A DNA stretch of 64,000 nucleotides, from assembly GCA_016791445.1 (NCBI GenBank), contig JAEUMP010000003.1, positions 1-64,000 of the forward strand, in the 5' to 3' direction. Source of the DNA: Hyphomonadaceae bacterium. Lineage in GTDB: Bacteria; Pseudomonadota; Alphaproteobacteria; Caulobacterales; Aquidulcibacteraceae. Below the pieces are notes generated by a model. It was given only the letters and a program-made list of their open reading frames with translations. It had not been told where the DNA came from and did no database searches. How positions within the stretch are numbered: position 1 is the first letter of the stretch; the number at the start of each line of letters is the position of its first letter. Positions 1 to 8,435 of this stretch are shown piece after piece. Both the position numbers and the translations under genes were made by a program.

Positions 1-707
1 AGGAAATCGATTTGGAGGCGATAGCATTCCACGTCAAAGCACGGGTCCGCTACCGCGCGCTGGAAGGATGCGAGGCGCGAATTGTCGGCAATGAGCGCGA
101 GGCGATCATTACTGTAAACTCTGCCAGTTCGGCGCGGCGCCAAAGATTTTCCATTGCCCACGAATTGGGCCATTGGCACCATGACCGTGGGAAGTGCCTT
201 GCGTGCCGCTTGGAGGACTACCGTCCCAGTGAAACGCGCTCGCCGGAGCGGGTCGCTGACGGCTACGCCGCCGATTTGTTGATGCCGTACTATCTATTTC
301 GGCCGCTGGCCCGAGAGATCGGGAAGCCGAACTTCAAAACCGTAGCGGCGCTGGCCGAAATATTCAAAGCAAGCAAAGTCGCGACAGCCATTCGGCTGGT
401 GGAGAGCAATCAGGCGCCAACCATTCTTGTTTGTCATGGGTCGAATGGCCGTAAGTGGTTCACGCGGGCACAGAGCGTGCCGAAGAAATGGTTTCCGCAG
501 GATAGCTTGCACAGCGACAGCTATGCCTTCGGGATTCAGTTCGGAAACAGCTCGGATGATGCGACGCCGCACAAAATCGGCGCTGATGCTTGGTTTGATC
601 GCCGCGATGCAGATCGCTTTGAGGTGTTCGAGCAAACGATACGGATGAGCGCCCAGGAGACGCTTACCCTGTTGCAGATTAACAATGGAAAGATGCTCGA
701 AGACTGA
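1..707 (+). CDS. ImmA/IrrE-family metallo-endopeptidase (5' end outside window)
   Basis: The reading frame is open to the left edge, so the N-terminus is missing; the TTG at 12 is probably internal. The visible protein has the zinc-metallopeptidase motif HELGH at 159-173 inside SIAHELGHWHHD, and a downstream helix (ERVADGYAADLLMP) that matches the third-ligand helix of the ImmA/IrrE (DUF955) family. These proteins cleave a partner repressor, often an XRE-type regulator encoded just upstream. In ICEBs1-like elements ImmA relieves repression of the element. An XRE gene, if present, would lie left of the window. The role in ICE induction or toxin-antitoxin control is inference; the family assignment is firm. 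Confidence 0.85.
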   Translation, partial: EIDLEAIAFHVKARVRYRALEGCEARIVGNEREAIITVNSASSARRQRFSIAHELGHWHHDRGKCLACRLEDYRPSETRSPERVADGYAADLLMPYYLFRPLAREIGKPNFKTVAALAEIFKASKVATAIRLVESNQAPTILVCHGSNGRKWFTRAQSVPKKWFPQDSLHSDSYAFGIQFGNSSDDATPHKIGADAWFDRRDADRFEVFEQTIRMSAQETLTLLQINNGKMLED

Positions 708-732
708 AGAGTGGTCGAGCGCGGGGGCTTGC

Positions 733-1002
733 CTAGCGTCGATGTGGGCAAGCGCGCGGGCTCAGAAGCGATCCCTCTGCGACAAAAACATAGTCGCGTT
801 TGTTCGTGGCAAAAATTCTTCCGCTCGCCGTGTTCGGGTTGGAACGAAGAGTGCCGTAGATACGAACTCGTGATCGGCACGTCTGGCAATATGCCGTCTT
901 ATCGTCCAGCACGCCGTTCCAGCGACCGATGGTGTGCCCTTTGTCGGTCAGAAGGGATTCGTACCGCTTGCGCAGCGCTAGATGCTCGGGAAAGTCTGCC
1001 AT
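733..1002 (-). CDS. Small protein of unknown function with a CxxC pair
   Basis: Encodes 89 residues if it starts at the ATG at 1002. That start has an AAGG ribosome-binding site that overlaps the stop codon of the preceding minus-strand gene (1010-1198), so the two appear translationally coupled. The sequence is hydrophilic with a C-Q-T-C pair near the middle and a further Cys near the end, which could bind zinc or be redox-active. I do not recognise a family. A longer frame upstream (to 1071) is possible but has no better start. It lies in the accessory part of the ICE, convergent with the IrrE-like gene. Coding status rests on the start context and coupling only. Confidence 0.5.
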   Translation of the reverse strand: MADFPEHLALRKRYESLLTDKGHTIGRWNGVLDDKTAYCQTCRSRVRIYGTLRSNPNTASGRIFATNKRDYVFVAEGSLLSPRACPHRR

Positions 1003-1009
1003 CTGGGCC

Positions 1010-1198
1010 TTAGCAGACGCCGCTCTTGCGCAGTTCCCATCCGCGGTAGACGACAAATGCGTCGTCCGCACGGATCGCGCATGGTGTTGGCGTCAAGCCG
1101 GTCTCATTCAAGAAGGCGGACCACAAATCGCTTTCCAGAAAGGCACCATCAGCACCACCATCGTCGATCATTTGGTCTACAATGTTGCGCGCAGTCAT
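1010..1198 (-). CDS. Small acidic protein of unknown function
   Basis: Encodes 62 residues with an ATG start at 1198. On the coding strand the start is preceded by GGAGTTTGGG-type sequence, so GGAG gives a plausible ribosome-binding site. The first half is acidic (IVDQMIDDGGADGAFLESD). The stop codon overlaps the ribosome-binding site of the next gene (733-1002), suggesting one transcript. No family is recognised. Small genes of this kind are common ICE accessory genes between the maintenance and regulatory loci. Confidence is limited by the short length. Confidence 0.5.
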   Translation of the reverse strand: MTARNIVDQMIDDGGADGAFLESDLWSAFLNETGLTPTPCAIRADDAFVVYRGWELRKSGVC

Positions 1199-1301
1199 CC
1201 CAAACTCCTCCGACTCGATGGAGGACGCTATCGGTTAATAAAGAGTGGATGTTACCGGGTATGATCGCTGGCGGCGCCGAAGCGACGCCAGCGATCGGCC
1301 C

Positions 1302-1643
1302 TCATGCCGCCTCAGCGGTGTCGGCCATGCCCTTCGAGCGCACATGGCCTTCGCCGGGATCGATTGCGACGAAGACCTTGCCGGTCCATTTGCCGGACGC
1401 CTTGTCCTTCCAGCGGTCGTGACGGAGCTGCCCGGAGATGTCGGCGATGACGCCGGCGCGCATCGCCTTGGCTGAGGCTGCCGCCTTTGGACAGTTGATC
1501 TCGACGGTGAAGCGATCGGCGCGTTCGCCGCTTGGCGCCTCGATCCAGAGTGAGACGATTTCGATGGTTCCGCCGCGCGCTTCGATGGTGCGGATCTTGG
1601 GGGCGTCGACGAGTTTGCCGATGAGAGTGACGCGGTTGGTCAT
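1302..1643 (-). CDS. Single-stranded DNA-binding protein-like (OB fold)
   Basis: Encodes 113 residues beginning MTNRVTLIGKLVDAPKIRT, the typical first strand of an SSB OB fold. It continues with alternating strands (TIEIVSLWIEA, DRFTVEINCP, VIADISGQLRHDRW) that fit the SSB core. It lacks the acidic C-terminal tip that recruits partners in chromosomal SSB, which is usual for element-encoded versions. It would coat single-stranded DNA during transfer or establishment. It follows ArdC on the same strand, and both gene types act on incoming single-stranded DNA. Family likely; exact role in this element inferred. Confidence 0.75.
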   Translation of the reverse strand: MTNRVTLIGKLVDAPKIRTIEARGGTIEIVSLWIEAPSGERADRFTVEINCPKAAASAKAMRAGVIADISGQLRHDRWKDKASGKWTGKVFVAIDPGEGHVRSKGMADTAEAA

Positions 1644-1849
1644 GAGAAGAGCTCCGTAAGCGTTTCCGGCTGATCCCGGAGCCGCGGGGCTCGCCCGCGA
1701 CGGCGCTTAAAGCGCCCGGCCATTGAGGCGGGACGCGCAAGGTGAAAATGGTGGGGCCCGCGTCCGCGCGGCACGCGCGGACCGAAGCCCGTGACCACGG
1801 GGCGGGGAGACGATTTTCTCCTTGCGCGTTCCGCCGGCCGGGCGGTCAT
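1640..1849 (-). CDS. Possible small basic protein between ardC and the SSB gene
   Basis: An open frame of 69 codons fills most of the gap between ardC (ends 1908) and the SSB-like gene. Its TGA overlaps the SSB ATG (ATGA), which argues for real translational coupling. The product is very rich in Arg and Pro (PRVPRGRGPHHFHLARP and an RRRGRAPR run) and has no recognised domain. In DNA this GC-rich, Arg/Pro frames arise easily by chance, so it may simply be a non-coding leader of the SSB gene. Listed because of the coupling; low confidence. Confidence 0.3.
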   Translation of the reverse strand: MTARPAERARRKSSPRPVVTGFGPRVPRGRGPHHFHLARPASMAGRFKRRRGRAPRLRDQPETLTELFS

Positions 1850-1907
1850 GGCGACGGCGTGGGCGAGCTTCGCGGCGCTGGCTGTCGGAGTGAGCGGAGA
1901 TAGCTGC

Positions 1908-2852
1908 TCAAGCCGAGCATGCCCGATTGTCGGCTTTGTTGTCCTGATGAGACGTGCTGCTCACAGGTGCGCCCGCTTTGTCCAAGAGCCAGTCCACTGC
2001 GGTCTGTGCCTGTGCGGCTGCTGACAGGAACGCGCGCTTGTCGTCCTTCAGCAGCTTCATCCAATGGCTGACGTAGGAGGCGTGATCGCTCAGATGATCT
2101 GGTGGCAGCCCGAGATGCGCACCGAGGATCGAAGCGCCAATCTCGGCGACAAGTTCTTCCGCCGCGAGCGCATGCGCGTTGAAGCGCTTGGACATATCGC
2201 GTCCGACGCGATGCTCTGCGCCGGTAGCATGCACGGCCTCATGATTCAAAGTGGCGGCGTAATGGTCCGCTGAATCGAACGCCGCCAGCGGCGGCATACC
2301 GATCACATCCTTGGACGGAATGTAACAGGCGATGTCCTGGGTCAGGATGCGTTTGATGTCGAGCTTTGCGAACCAGGCTTCATGCTCGGCGATTGGAAGA
2401 ATGTCAGCCGCGGAGGGCGCTGGGAAAAACCGCTCTGGCAATCCTTCAATTTGCTCGGCGTTGAACGCAGTGAAGAACTTCAAGAACCGGAAGCTATCCT
2501 CCACCTTCTCGCCGGCGCCGTTATCGCGCGTCTTCTTGGCCTGGCCGTAAAACACCACCATTTCGCCGCGCTCGCCCTTGCGAACATGAGCGCCGATCTG
2601 GTTCGCCTGGCGCAGCGTGATCCAATAGGGCGAGGCGTAACCCTGCGCGACGGCGGCGCTCCACAACATGATGACGTTCACGCCGCGATAATTTTCCCCG
2701 GTTGCGCGGCGCGGCAACGTCAAGCCCGTGCGCGCGCCATCCCAGGGCTTGCGCCATGGCATGACGCCGCGCTCGAGTTCGGCGAGGATCTTCGTGGTGA
2801 TTTCCAATGCGATGTCGCGGCGTTGGCCGGCGACGTTTGTATGAAGGGTCAT
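1908..2852 (-). CDS. ardC: ArdC-type antirestriction protein (ssDNA-binding domain plus zincin-like domain)
   Basis: About 314 residues. The N-terminal half (IALEITTKILAELERGVMPW, then YRGVNVIMLW and SPYWITLRQA) matches the ArdC/TraC single-stranded DNA-binding domain (DUF1738). The C-terminal half has a metallopeptidase-like HEAVH motif near residues 204-208 and a downstream EELVAEIGA helix supplying a third ligand. ArdC proteins protect incoming conjugative DNA from host restriction. I prefer the ATG at 2852 over the one at 2861 because GGAG sits ten bases upstream of the former but only one base from the latter. It sits between the ParB-like and SSB-like genes on the same strand, the usual early maintenance group of such ICEs. 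Confidence 0.85.
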   Translation of the reverse strand: MTLHTNVAGQRRDIALEITTKILAELERGVMPWRKPWDGARTGLTLPRRATGENYRGVNVIMLWSAAVAQGYASPYWITLRQANQIGAHVRKGERGEMVVFYGQAKKTRDNGAGEKVEDSFRFLKFFTAFNAEQIEGLPERFFPAPSAADILPIAEHEAWFAKLDIKRILTQDIACYIPSKDVIGMPPLAAFDSADHYAATLNHEAVHATGAEHRVGRDMSKRFNAHALAAEELVAEIGASILGAHLGLPPDHLSDHASYVSHWMKLLKDDKRAFLSAAAQAQTAVDWLLDKAGAPVSSTSHQDNKADNRACSA

Positions 2853-2926
2853 GAGTCGCATGCTCCGAAAACAAGAGCGCCGCCGGTGGTCCGGCGGCGC
2901 ATGAGGATTGAGAGAGGCGGTGAGAA

Positions 2927-4849
2927 TCAGGCGGCGTCGGCTTCGGCGAGCGCCTCTTGCCCGGCTGACGTGACGGCCAACGCGCCGGAGCGCGGCGGCG
3001 TAATCAAAACATCGGGTAGCCAGTCTTTGAGTTGGCGAAGCGCCACCCGGGCGAGGTCGGCGCGTTTCATCTTGGTGAACGCGGCGATCTTGGGCTTGCG
3101 CGCTCGCTCCGAGAGCTTGGCCATGGCCGGCGCGTTTGAAAGCGCTTCAAGTGTGTATGCTTTGGGCGCCTTCTCCCAAAACTCGCTGGACGCCTCCCAA
3201 TAGCGGCTCATGTCGAGATCGAGCACGGCCGCGAGGTCGTCCGCGGTCGTTTGCGTGCGGTCCGCCGCAGGTGAAGCGCCATCGTGCGTGACATCGACGG
3301 CCTCTGCGACGAAGAGGGCGAGCAGTTCGATCAGCTTTTCGGCTGGCTCGCTTGCAAGCTGGGCGAGGTCCGCGTCCGCATAAGCGGTGGATGCTTCCGT
3401 GCGCGCTTGTTCGAAGCGATCCTCGTCATCGAAGCCGACAGGCGAGATTGCGATCGCCAGTCCCGGCACGTCGGTGCGCGCTGTGCTGCGCCGGATGAGC
3501 GCCAGCACCGACAAGGCGAGCGCGATATGCGGACGGGCGGAGAGTTCAGCGCGCAGTGCGCGCGTACGGGCCGTGGTCAATTTTTCTACCAGCGATTTGG
3601 GCAGGGCCGGCGATTTCGTCTCTGTTTCAACCGAGGCATCGTTTGCGTCGGCCGCAACGTCGGGGCCGACGGAGCGCAGCTTGCGGATTGCCTTGAGATC
3701 GCCGCGCCTGATGAGGCCGCGGGTGATGATGGGTTCGCCATTGCGGTCGATGGTGACGACAGCGCCGGCGTGCGCCATCTCGGCCTTGTCCCAGCTCTGG
3801 TGCGATGCTCGCAACGCATCGAGCCGCGTCTCCGCCGCGTCGCGCGTCGTCCACAGCACCTCATTATCGGAATCGGACTCAAGCTCATTGTCGAGCGTTT
3901 CGATTTCGGCTTCGAGGCCCGCGATCGCCTCGCTCTCTTCTTGCGTCAGCGGACGCGTGCGCGGGCGCACGCGCTCGCTCGCGCAGCCCTCGATTTGCCC
4001 GTGATGCAATTGCGCCTCGACCCACGCCCAGCCTTCGGCGGCTAGAGTTTCGCGCATCCCTTCGATGCGCTCGGCCGCCAGACGCTGCAGGAGTTCGCCA
4101 TCTTCAAGGAAGGCGACCTCATCCTCAAACAGGTCGCGGACGATGCGGCCACCGGCTGCTTCATAAGCCTCCGACCCAACAAACCGGGCCAGCCGGTCTG
4201 TGGCAGGCGCGCGCCCGCCTGAAAGCGCGTTGCGGATGCTGGCCGCGTGGGTGATGGGTTTGGGGACTTGCTTGAACAGACGCTCCTGGGCGCCGTGATC
4301 GTCGGTGAGGCAGAAAGCCCGCGCGACATCGAGCGTGAGATCGCCCTTGCGATAAGCGGCGCGGATCTTTGGCGAAAGGCGTCCCAGAGCAAGGCGCTGT
4401 TCGACGTGTCGCACGCTGGCGCCAAACCGCTCGGCGACCGTCTCCGCGCTCATGCCGTCATCGACAAGGCGCGCGAAGGCTTCCATCTCGTCCATAGCGT
4501 TCATCGCCACGCGTTGGACATTTTCGGCGAGCGAGGCCTCCGCGCTGAGTTCGGGCTCGACGATCGTGCACGGCGCCGCGAAGTCACGGGCAAGGCGCCC
4601 CTGTTTGATTAGCAGCCGTAACGCCGCCAGCCGGCGGGCGCCGGCGACAACGGCGTAGCGGCCGTCTTCCACGCGCACGACGGAAAGGTTCTGCAGCAGG
4701 CCATGAGCGCCGATTGACGCCGCAAGCGTCTCGATGTCAGCGCGCTTGTCGGTGCGCCGGACATTATCTTCATGCACGACGAGCTTGCTCACCGGGACGA
4801 AGCAGGTGCGTTGCTCCTCGGCGCCGGTGTCGAGAATTTCAGTGGTCAT
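2927..4849 (-). CDS. Large ParB/RepB/Spo0J-family protein
   Basis: 640 residues from the ATG at 4849, which has a GGAGGT site just upstream; the open frame extends further but has no comparable start. The N-terminus is a ParB/Srx-type domain (FVPVSKLVVHEDNVRR; ASIGAHGLLQNLSVV; VVAGARRLAALRLL, the GxRR-like nucleotide motif). Next comes a helix-turn-helix region (ETVAERFGASVRHVEQRL). The remaining ~430 residues are helical and specific to ICE/plasmid ParB-like proteins, much longer than chromosomal ParB (~300). Likely DNA-binding for maintenance or for expression control of the element. No ParA partner lies next to it in the window. Whether it hydrolyses CTP cannot be told from the sequence by eye. 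Confidence 0.85.
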   Translation of the reverse strand: MTTEILDTGAEEQRTCFVPVSKLVVHEDNVRRTDKRADIETLAASIGAHGLLQNLSVVRVEDGRYAVVAGARRLAALRLLIKQGRLARDFAAPCTIVEPELSAEASLAENVQRVAMNAMDEMEAFARLVDDGMSAETVAERFGASVRHVEQRLALGRLSPKIRAAYRKGDLTLDVARAFCLTDDHGAQERLFKQVPKPITHAASIRNALSGGRAPATDRLARFVGSEAYEAAGGRIVRDLFEDEVAFLEDGELLQRLAAERIEGMRETLAAEGWAWVEAQLHHGQIEGCASERVRPRTRPLTQEESEAIAGLEAEIETLDNELESDSDNEVLWTTRDAAETRLDALRASHQSWDKAEMAHAGAVVTIDRNGEPIITRGLIRRGDLKAIRKLRSVGPDVAADANDASVETETKSPALPKSLVEKLTTARTRALRAELSARPHIALALSVLALIRRSTARTDVPGLAIAISPVGFDDEDRFEQARTEASTAYADADLAQLASEPAEKLIELLALFVAEAVDVTHDGASPAADRTQTTADDLAAVLDLDMSRYWEASSEFWEKAPKAYTLEALSNAPAMAKLSERARKPKIAAFTKMKRADLARVALRQLKDWLPDVLITPPRSGALAVTSAGQEALAEADAA

Positions 4850-5141
4850 GGGATACCTCCAGAGGTGAGCGGCGGTAGGTCCGCCGGGGTCGCGCGTCGC
4901 GACCACTTCCTCCGGGCCCGCGCCTGAAGCTGGCCGGGTCGAGGGCTTTAGAGCGCAGCGTCCCTCGACGCGGCCGGCTGCGCGGGCACAACACGCGGGT
5001 CGCGGCGCGCTTCCCCGGCTGATTCGCGCGGGCGTCACTGCGGGGCGCGGTGGCCGTCCGCGCAGACTCAACCGAAAGTGGGCGTGTTGGGGGACTGGCG
5101 ATGGCGCGCACGCTGTTGGGACAAGCGGGCAGGGTAGAAGC
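4850..5141. promoter_or_regulatory. Divergent intergenic region between the ParB-like and Lrp-like genes
   Basis: A 292-base GC-rich stretch with no convincing gene; an upstream frame fused to the ParB-like gene is Arg/Pro-rich and looks non-coding. It must hold the promoters of two divergent transcripts. A GGAGGT site lies at its left end for the ParB-like gene. I see no clear -35/-10 pair and no obvious parS-like palindrome. Confidence 0.4.
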
Positions 5142-5669
5142 GTGACGGGACGGCGGGCTCACACACCGCCGCTGTACGCCCCGAATGGGGCGCGCCTTGA
5201 TCCAACCGATCTGGAGCTGCTCCGCCGCTTGCAGACGAACGCACGCATCCAGAATCAGACACTCGCGCGTGAGGTGGGGCTATCGCCCAGCGGGTGCCTG
5301 CAGCGCGTGCGTCGGCTGGAAGAGGGCGGCGTTATTCGCGGTTACATCGCCATCGCTGAAGAGAGCGTGTTCGCATCCTGGTCGGTGCTCTGGATCAAAG
5401 TGAAGTTGCGTGGACGCGCGCAGAAGCGGCGGGCGGAATTTGAAGCCGCTCTTCGGGATGCGCCCGAGGTGATGGAAGCGCACGAAGTCGCGGGCCGCTT
5501 CGATTATTTTCTGAAGGCCGCTTTGCCCTCTGTCGCCGCCTGGAGCGCGTTGCGCGCACGGCTTGATCCGGACGATGTGTTCATCAAGTCGGTCGATGTC
5601 ATGGCGGGCGTGCGTACCGCGAAGCGAAAGAGTCCGCACCCGTTGCTCGCGTCAGGCGAACTCAAGTAG
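5142..5669 (+). CDS. Lrp/AsnC-family transcriptional regulator
   Basis: 175 residues from a GTG start. The N-terminal winged helix is diagnostic: LDPTDLELLRRLQTNARI, TLAREVGLSPSGCLQRVRRL, EEGGVIRGYIA. The C-terminal part fits the RAM ligand-binding/oligomerisation domain (WIKVKLRG, VMEAHEVAGRFDYFLKA). These regulators are usually octameric and respond to amino acids. Finding one inside an ICE, transcribed toward the conjugation operon and 347 bases from traG, makes it a candidate regulator of transfer, but it could equally be cargo controlling a gene elsewhere. No cognate transporter is adjacent. Confidence 0.85.
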   Translation: MTGRRAHTPPLYAPNGARLDPTDLELLRRLQTNARIQNQTLAREVGLSPSGCLQRVRRLEEGGVIRGYIAIAEESVFASWSVLWIKVKLRGRAQKRRAEFEAALRDAPEVMEAHEVAGRFDYFLKAALPSVAAWSALRARLDPDDVFIKSVDVMAGVRTAKRKSPHPLLASGELK

Positions 5670-6016
5670 CGACTTCGCGCACTCGGGCAAGCGTAGCGTC
5701 TCGCTTCAATGTTAACTTGAGCGCCCCGCGCGATTGTGCAATTCACCGCACGCGCTAATTCCACCTTACAAGCGGGGTGCATGCAGCATCTGCGCGCAGG
5801 CGCCGCGGATGCGAAAGCCAGTGCGCGTGACGCTCATGTACTGAGAATCGAGTGCGCGCGATCAGACGCATTGTCGAATCCGCTGCGCAATTGTTCGTTT
5901 ATGCATCGCCGATCCGATGCACGCGCTACGCGCATCGTGTTCAGAGGAGCGCGATTTCCGCGTGAGCCTTCGTGGAGGCGCAGGAACGAGCCTGCGGGAG
6001 CCACGGGGGCATTTAG
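5670..6016. other. Non-coding region upstream of traG; candidate oriT/promoter region
   Basis: No gene is seen in these 347 bases. The stretch is less GC-rich than its neighbours and contains inverted repeats: a perfect 7-base pair TGCATCG/CGATGCA at 5902-5921 with a 6-base loop, and CGCAGG/CCTGCG around 5979-5996. Known: oriT sites are often non-coding, palindrome-bearing and next to transfer genes. The oriT assignment is inference, since no relaxase is in the window to predict a nic sequence. A promoter for the traG-trbI operon must also lie here; GGGGG lies about seven bases before the traG GTG. Confidence 0.35.
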
Positions 6017-7990
6017 GTGCGGCAGTACGCGGTCGCATTGCTATGTTCGGCGCTGATCGCGCTGTCGGGGCTCTGGTTCGCCACCGCCTTCATAGCGGAC
6101 GTATTCGCCCATCAAGCAGGCCTTGGCGCCCCGCTCGTGGTCGCTGGTGGCGCGCCGATCTATGCGCCTTGGGCCATCTTCGCCTGGACCAGTGTGCATG
6201 CAGAGGCTTTCCCAAGGCCGTTTGCCGTCGCGCGTCTCATCGTGTTTGGCGCCTTCGTTGTTGCTTCGCTCCCAATCTTCGTCGCAGGGCGCGGAAAGCT
6301 GGGCGTCAAACCATTCGGCGCGAAGGCGTGGGGCGTCGCCGCCGATGCAAAGGCGGCTGGCCTCTTCGCAGATACCGGGGCAGTGCTCGGCAAACTTGAT
6401 CGCGAGATTCTATGTTTCTCCGGTCCCGAACATCAATTGCTCATCGGCGCCTCGCGATCCGGCAAAGGGCGTGGGCATGTCGTCCCGACTCTCCTCGCCT
6501 GGCCGCACTCGGCGCTGGTTCTCGACGTAAAGGGCGAACTTGCCGACGGCGATCCAGGGCACGGGTTTCCCGGCACCTCCGGCTTTCGAGAGACATTGGG
6601 GCCTGTGCTGCGGTTTGCACCGACGCGGCTCGATTCTGCGGCATTCAATCCGCTCTTCGAAGTGCGCAAAGGCGCCAACGAAATTCGCGACGTGCAGAAC
6701 CTCGTCGAGATTCTGGTCGATCCCCATGGCGACGGCCGCAATCAGGATTTCTGGGACCGCTCGGCAAAGGCGATCCTGATCGGCGTCATCCTGCATGTGC
6801 TCTACGCAGAGGCGGAAGAGCGCAAGACGCTCGCGGTCGTTCGGGAGAAGCTGCGCGACCTCGATGCAACCGCCTTGGCCATGAAGGCGACGCTGCACCG
6901 GCTAAGCCCGTTGACGGGAAAGCCCGAGGTGCATCCCGAAGTCTTCCATGCAGCAGAGTCATTTCTGGCGGGCGAGGATCGTCTCAAGGCTGGCGTGAAA
7001 GCAACGGCCGAGAGCTTTTTCGGTCTCTTTGCCGACGAGATCGTCGCGCGCAACACGGCCACGTCGGATTTCCGTATCGGCGATCTCATGTGCGCCGACC
7101 GGCCGGTTACGCTCTATCTGCAGCCGCCGCCATCTGACGCGATACGGTTGACGCCGCTGCTGCGACTGCTCGTGAACCAGATCGCGCGCGCTCTGATGGA
7201 AGACCAGAGCGCGGATGCGCTTGGGCGCCCGAAGCGGCATCGCCTCATCCTCGTGCTGGATGAATTCCCGATGCTCGGGCGCATGCCCTTCTTCGAGACC
7301 ATGATGGGCGCGATGGCGGGGTACGGCCTCAAGGCGTTCCTTGTGACGCAGAGCCTCAATCACCTGACCAAGGCCTACGGCCGAGACAATGTCATTCTCG
7401 ACAATTGCCACATCGTCACCTCCTTCGCTGCCGCTGATACGGAAACCGCGAAGCGTATCGCCGAAATGGCAGGCGAGGTGTGGGAGCTGCGCGAAAGCGA
7501 AACGCTGAAGCGACCGCGACCCCTGCTGTGGGCGCATGGCTCGACAACCATACGCGAGGAACGCCGCGCACTCCTCCTGCCGGGCGACGTGCGCGCGTTG
7601 CCGCGCGATGAGCAGCTCATCTTCGTGGCCGGCGCCAAGCCGCTCAAGACCAAGAAGCTGAAGTTCGATCGGGAGCCGGTCTTCATGGAGCGTCTCGCGG
7701 CGCCGGCGCGAAACAGCAGAAAGCTGACGACAACGCACGATTGGTCGAATGTACGCGCCATCGCCGTCATGCCGCAGCCGTCAAAGCGAGCGCGCTCAAA
7801 GCCCGTGCTGGCTGCCGCGTCGGCGGCACAACCGGATCTCTTCTCCAAGGGCGCCGCATCGATCTCGCAGCGCGCGCTTGCGGGCTTCATCGACGAGAGC
7901 GGCGCACCGCTTCCGCATCCTTCTCAGGGCGCCGTGGTCAGCCAGGCGCAGGCTGGCGACGAACACGTCGCCAAAACGACAAGGCTCTGA
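6017..7990 (+). CDS. traG: Type IV coupling protein TraG/VirD4
   Basis: 657 residues from a GTG start. Two N-terminal membrane segments (about residues 5-28 and 75-92) anchor it in the inner membrane. Walker A is GASRSGKG at 144-151 and Walker B is LILVLDEF at 410-417, the spacing typical of VirD4/TraG ATPases. A motif near 438-448 (LVTQSLNHLTK) also fits the family. It would connect the relaxase-DNA complex to the Trb channel. It heads an operon in which the next gene begins one base after its stop. The C-terminal ~100 residues are low-complexity and variable, as in other members. Confidence 0.95.
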   Translation: MRQYAVALLCSALIALSGLWFATAFIADVFAHQAGLGAPLVVAGGAPIYAPWAIFAWTSVHAEAFPRPFAVARLIVFGAFVVASLPIFVAGRGKLGVKPFGAKAWGVAADAKAAGLFADTGAVLGKLDREILCFSGPEHQLLIGASRSGKGRGHVVPTLLAWPHSALVLDVKGELADGDPGHGFPGTSGFRETLGPVLRFAPTRLDSAAFNPLFEVRKGANEIRDVQNLVEILVDPHGDGRNQDFWDRSAKAILIGVILHVLYAEAEERKTLAVVREKLRDLDATALAMKATLHRLSPLTGKPEVHPEVFHAAESFLAGEDRLKAGVKATAESFFGLFADEIVARNTATSDFRIGDLMCADRPVTLYLQPPPSDAIRLTPLLRLLVNQIARALMEDQSADALGRPKRHRLILVLDEFPMLGRMPFFETMMGAMAGYGLKAFLVTQSLNHLTKAYGRDNVILDNCHIVTSFAAADTETAKRIAEMAGEVWELRESETLKRPRPLLWAHGSTTIREERRALLLPGDVRALPRDEQLIFVAGAKPLKTKKLKFDREPVFMERLAAPARNSRKLTTTHDWSNVRAIAVMPQPSKRARSKPVLAAASAAQPDLFSKGAASISQRALAGFIDESGAPLPHPSQGAVVSQAQAGDEHVAKTTRL

Positions 7991-7991
7991 C

Positions 7992-8435
7992 ATGGCGCGC
8001 GGGGGCATCACCGTTTATCTGCCGCGCGATCTTGAAACGCGCATTCGCAGGATTGCGCGCGATCAGCATCGCTCGGAATCCAGCGTGGTGGCGGAGGCGG
8101 TCAAAGCCCGTTTCGAGCGCGGCGATGGCGGTGCCAAGGAAGAGAGTGCGGATCGCCGCCTTAACAGAGTGGATATCCGTCTCGACAAGGCGATCGGCGA
8201 AAGCCTGATCATCAAGGAGATATTGCTGCTCTTCGTGCGGGTGTGGCTCGAACACAATCCGCCGATCGACGAAGAGATGGAGGAAAGCGCGGCGGCGAGC
8301 GCGGAAGCGCGCTTTGAGCGGTTTCTCGATTTCGTCACCCAGGCGCTCGGACCAGGCAAGTCCTTGGGTGTTGCGTCCGCGCTAGCCGGCAACGACCGGA
8401 ACGTGGACCTGACCGCCGGCGAGGTGAGCGCATGA
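7992..8435 (+). CDS. CopG-type ribbon-helix-helix protein
   Basis: 147 residues from the ATG at 7992, one base after traG; a longer upstream frame overlaps traG and is rejected. The first 45 residues (ITVYLPRDLETRIRRIARDQ, then RSESSVVAEAVKARF) are a ribbon-helix-helix DNA-binding motif. The rest is helical with an acidic stretch (EEMEESAAAS). A gene of this type between traG and trbB is common in Trb-type ICEs and is thought to regulate transfer genes or act at oriT. Its stop overlaps the trbB ATG by four bases. The actual DNA target is unknown. Confidence 0.85.
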   Translation: MARGGITVYLPRDLETRIRRIARDQHRSESSVVAEAVKARFERGDGGAKEESADRRLNRVDIRLDKAIGESLIIKEILLLFVRVWLEHNPPIDEEMEESAAASAEARFERFLDFVTQALGPGKSLGVASALAGNDRNVDLTAGEVSA

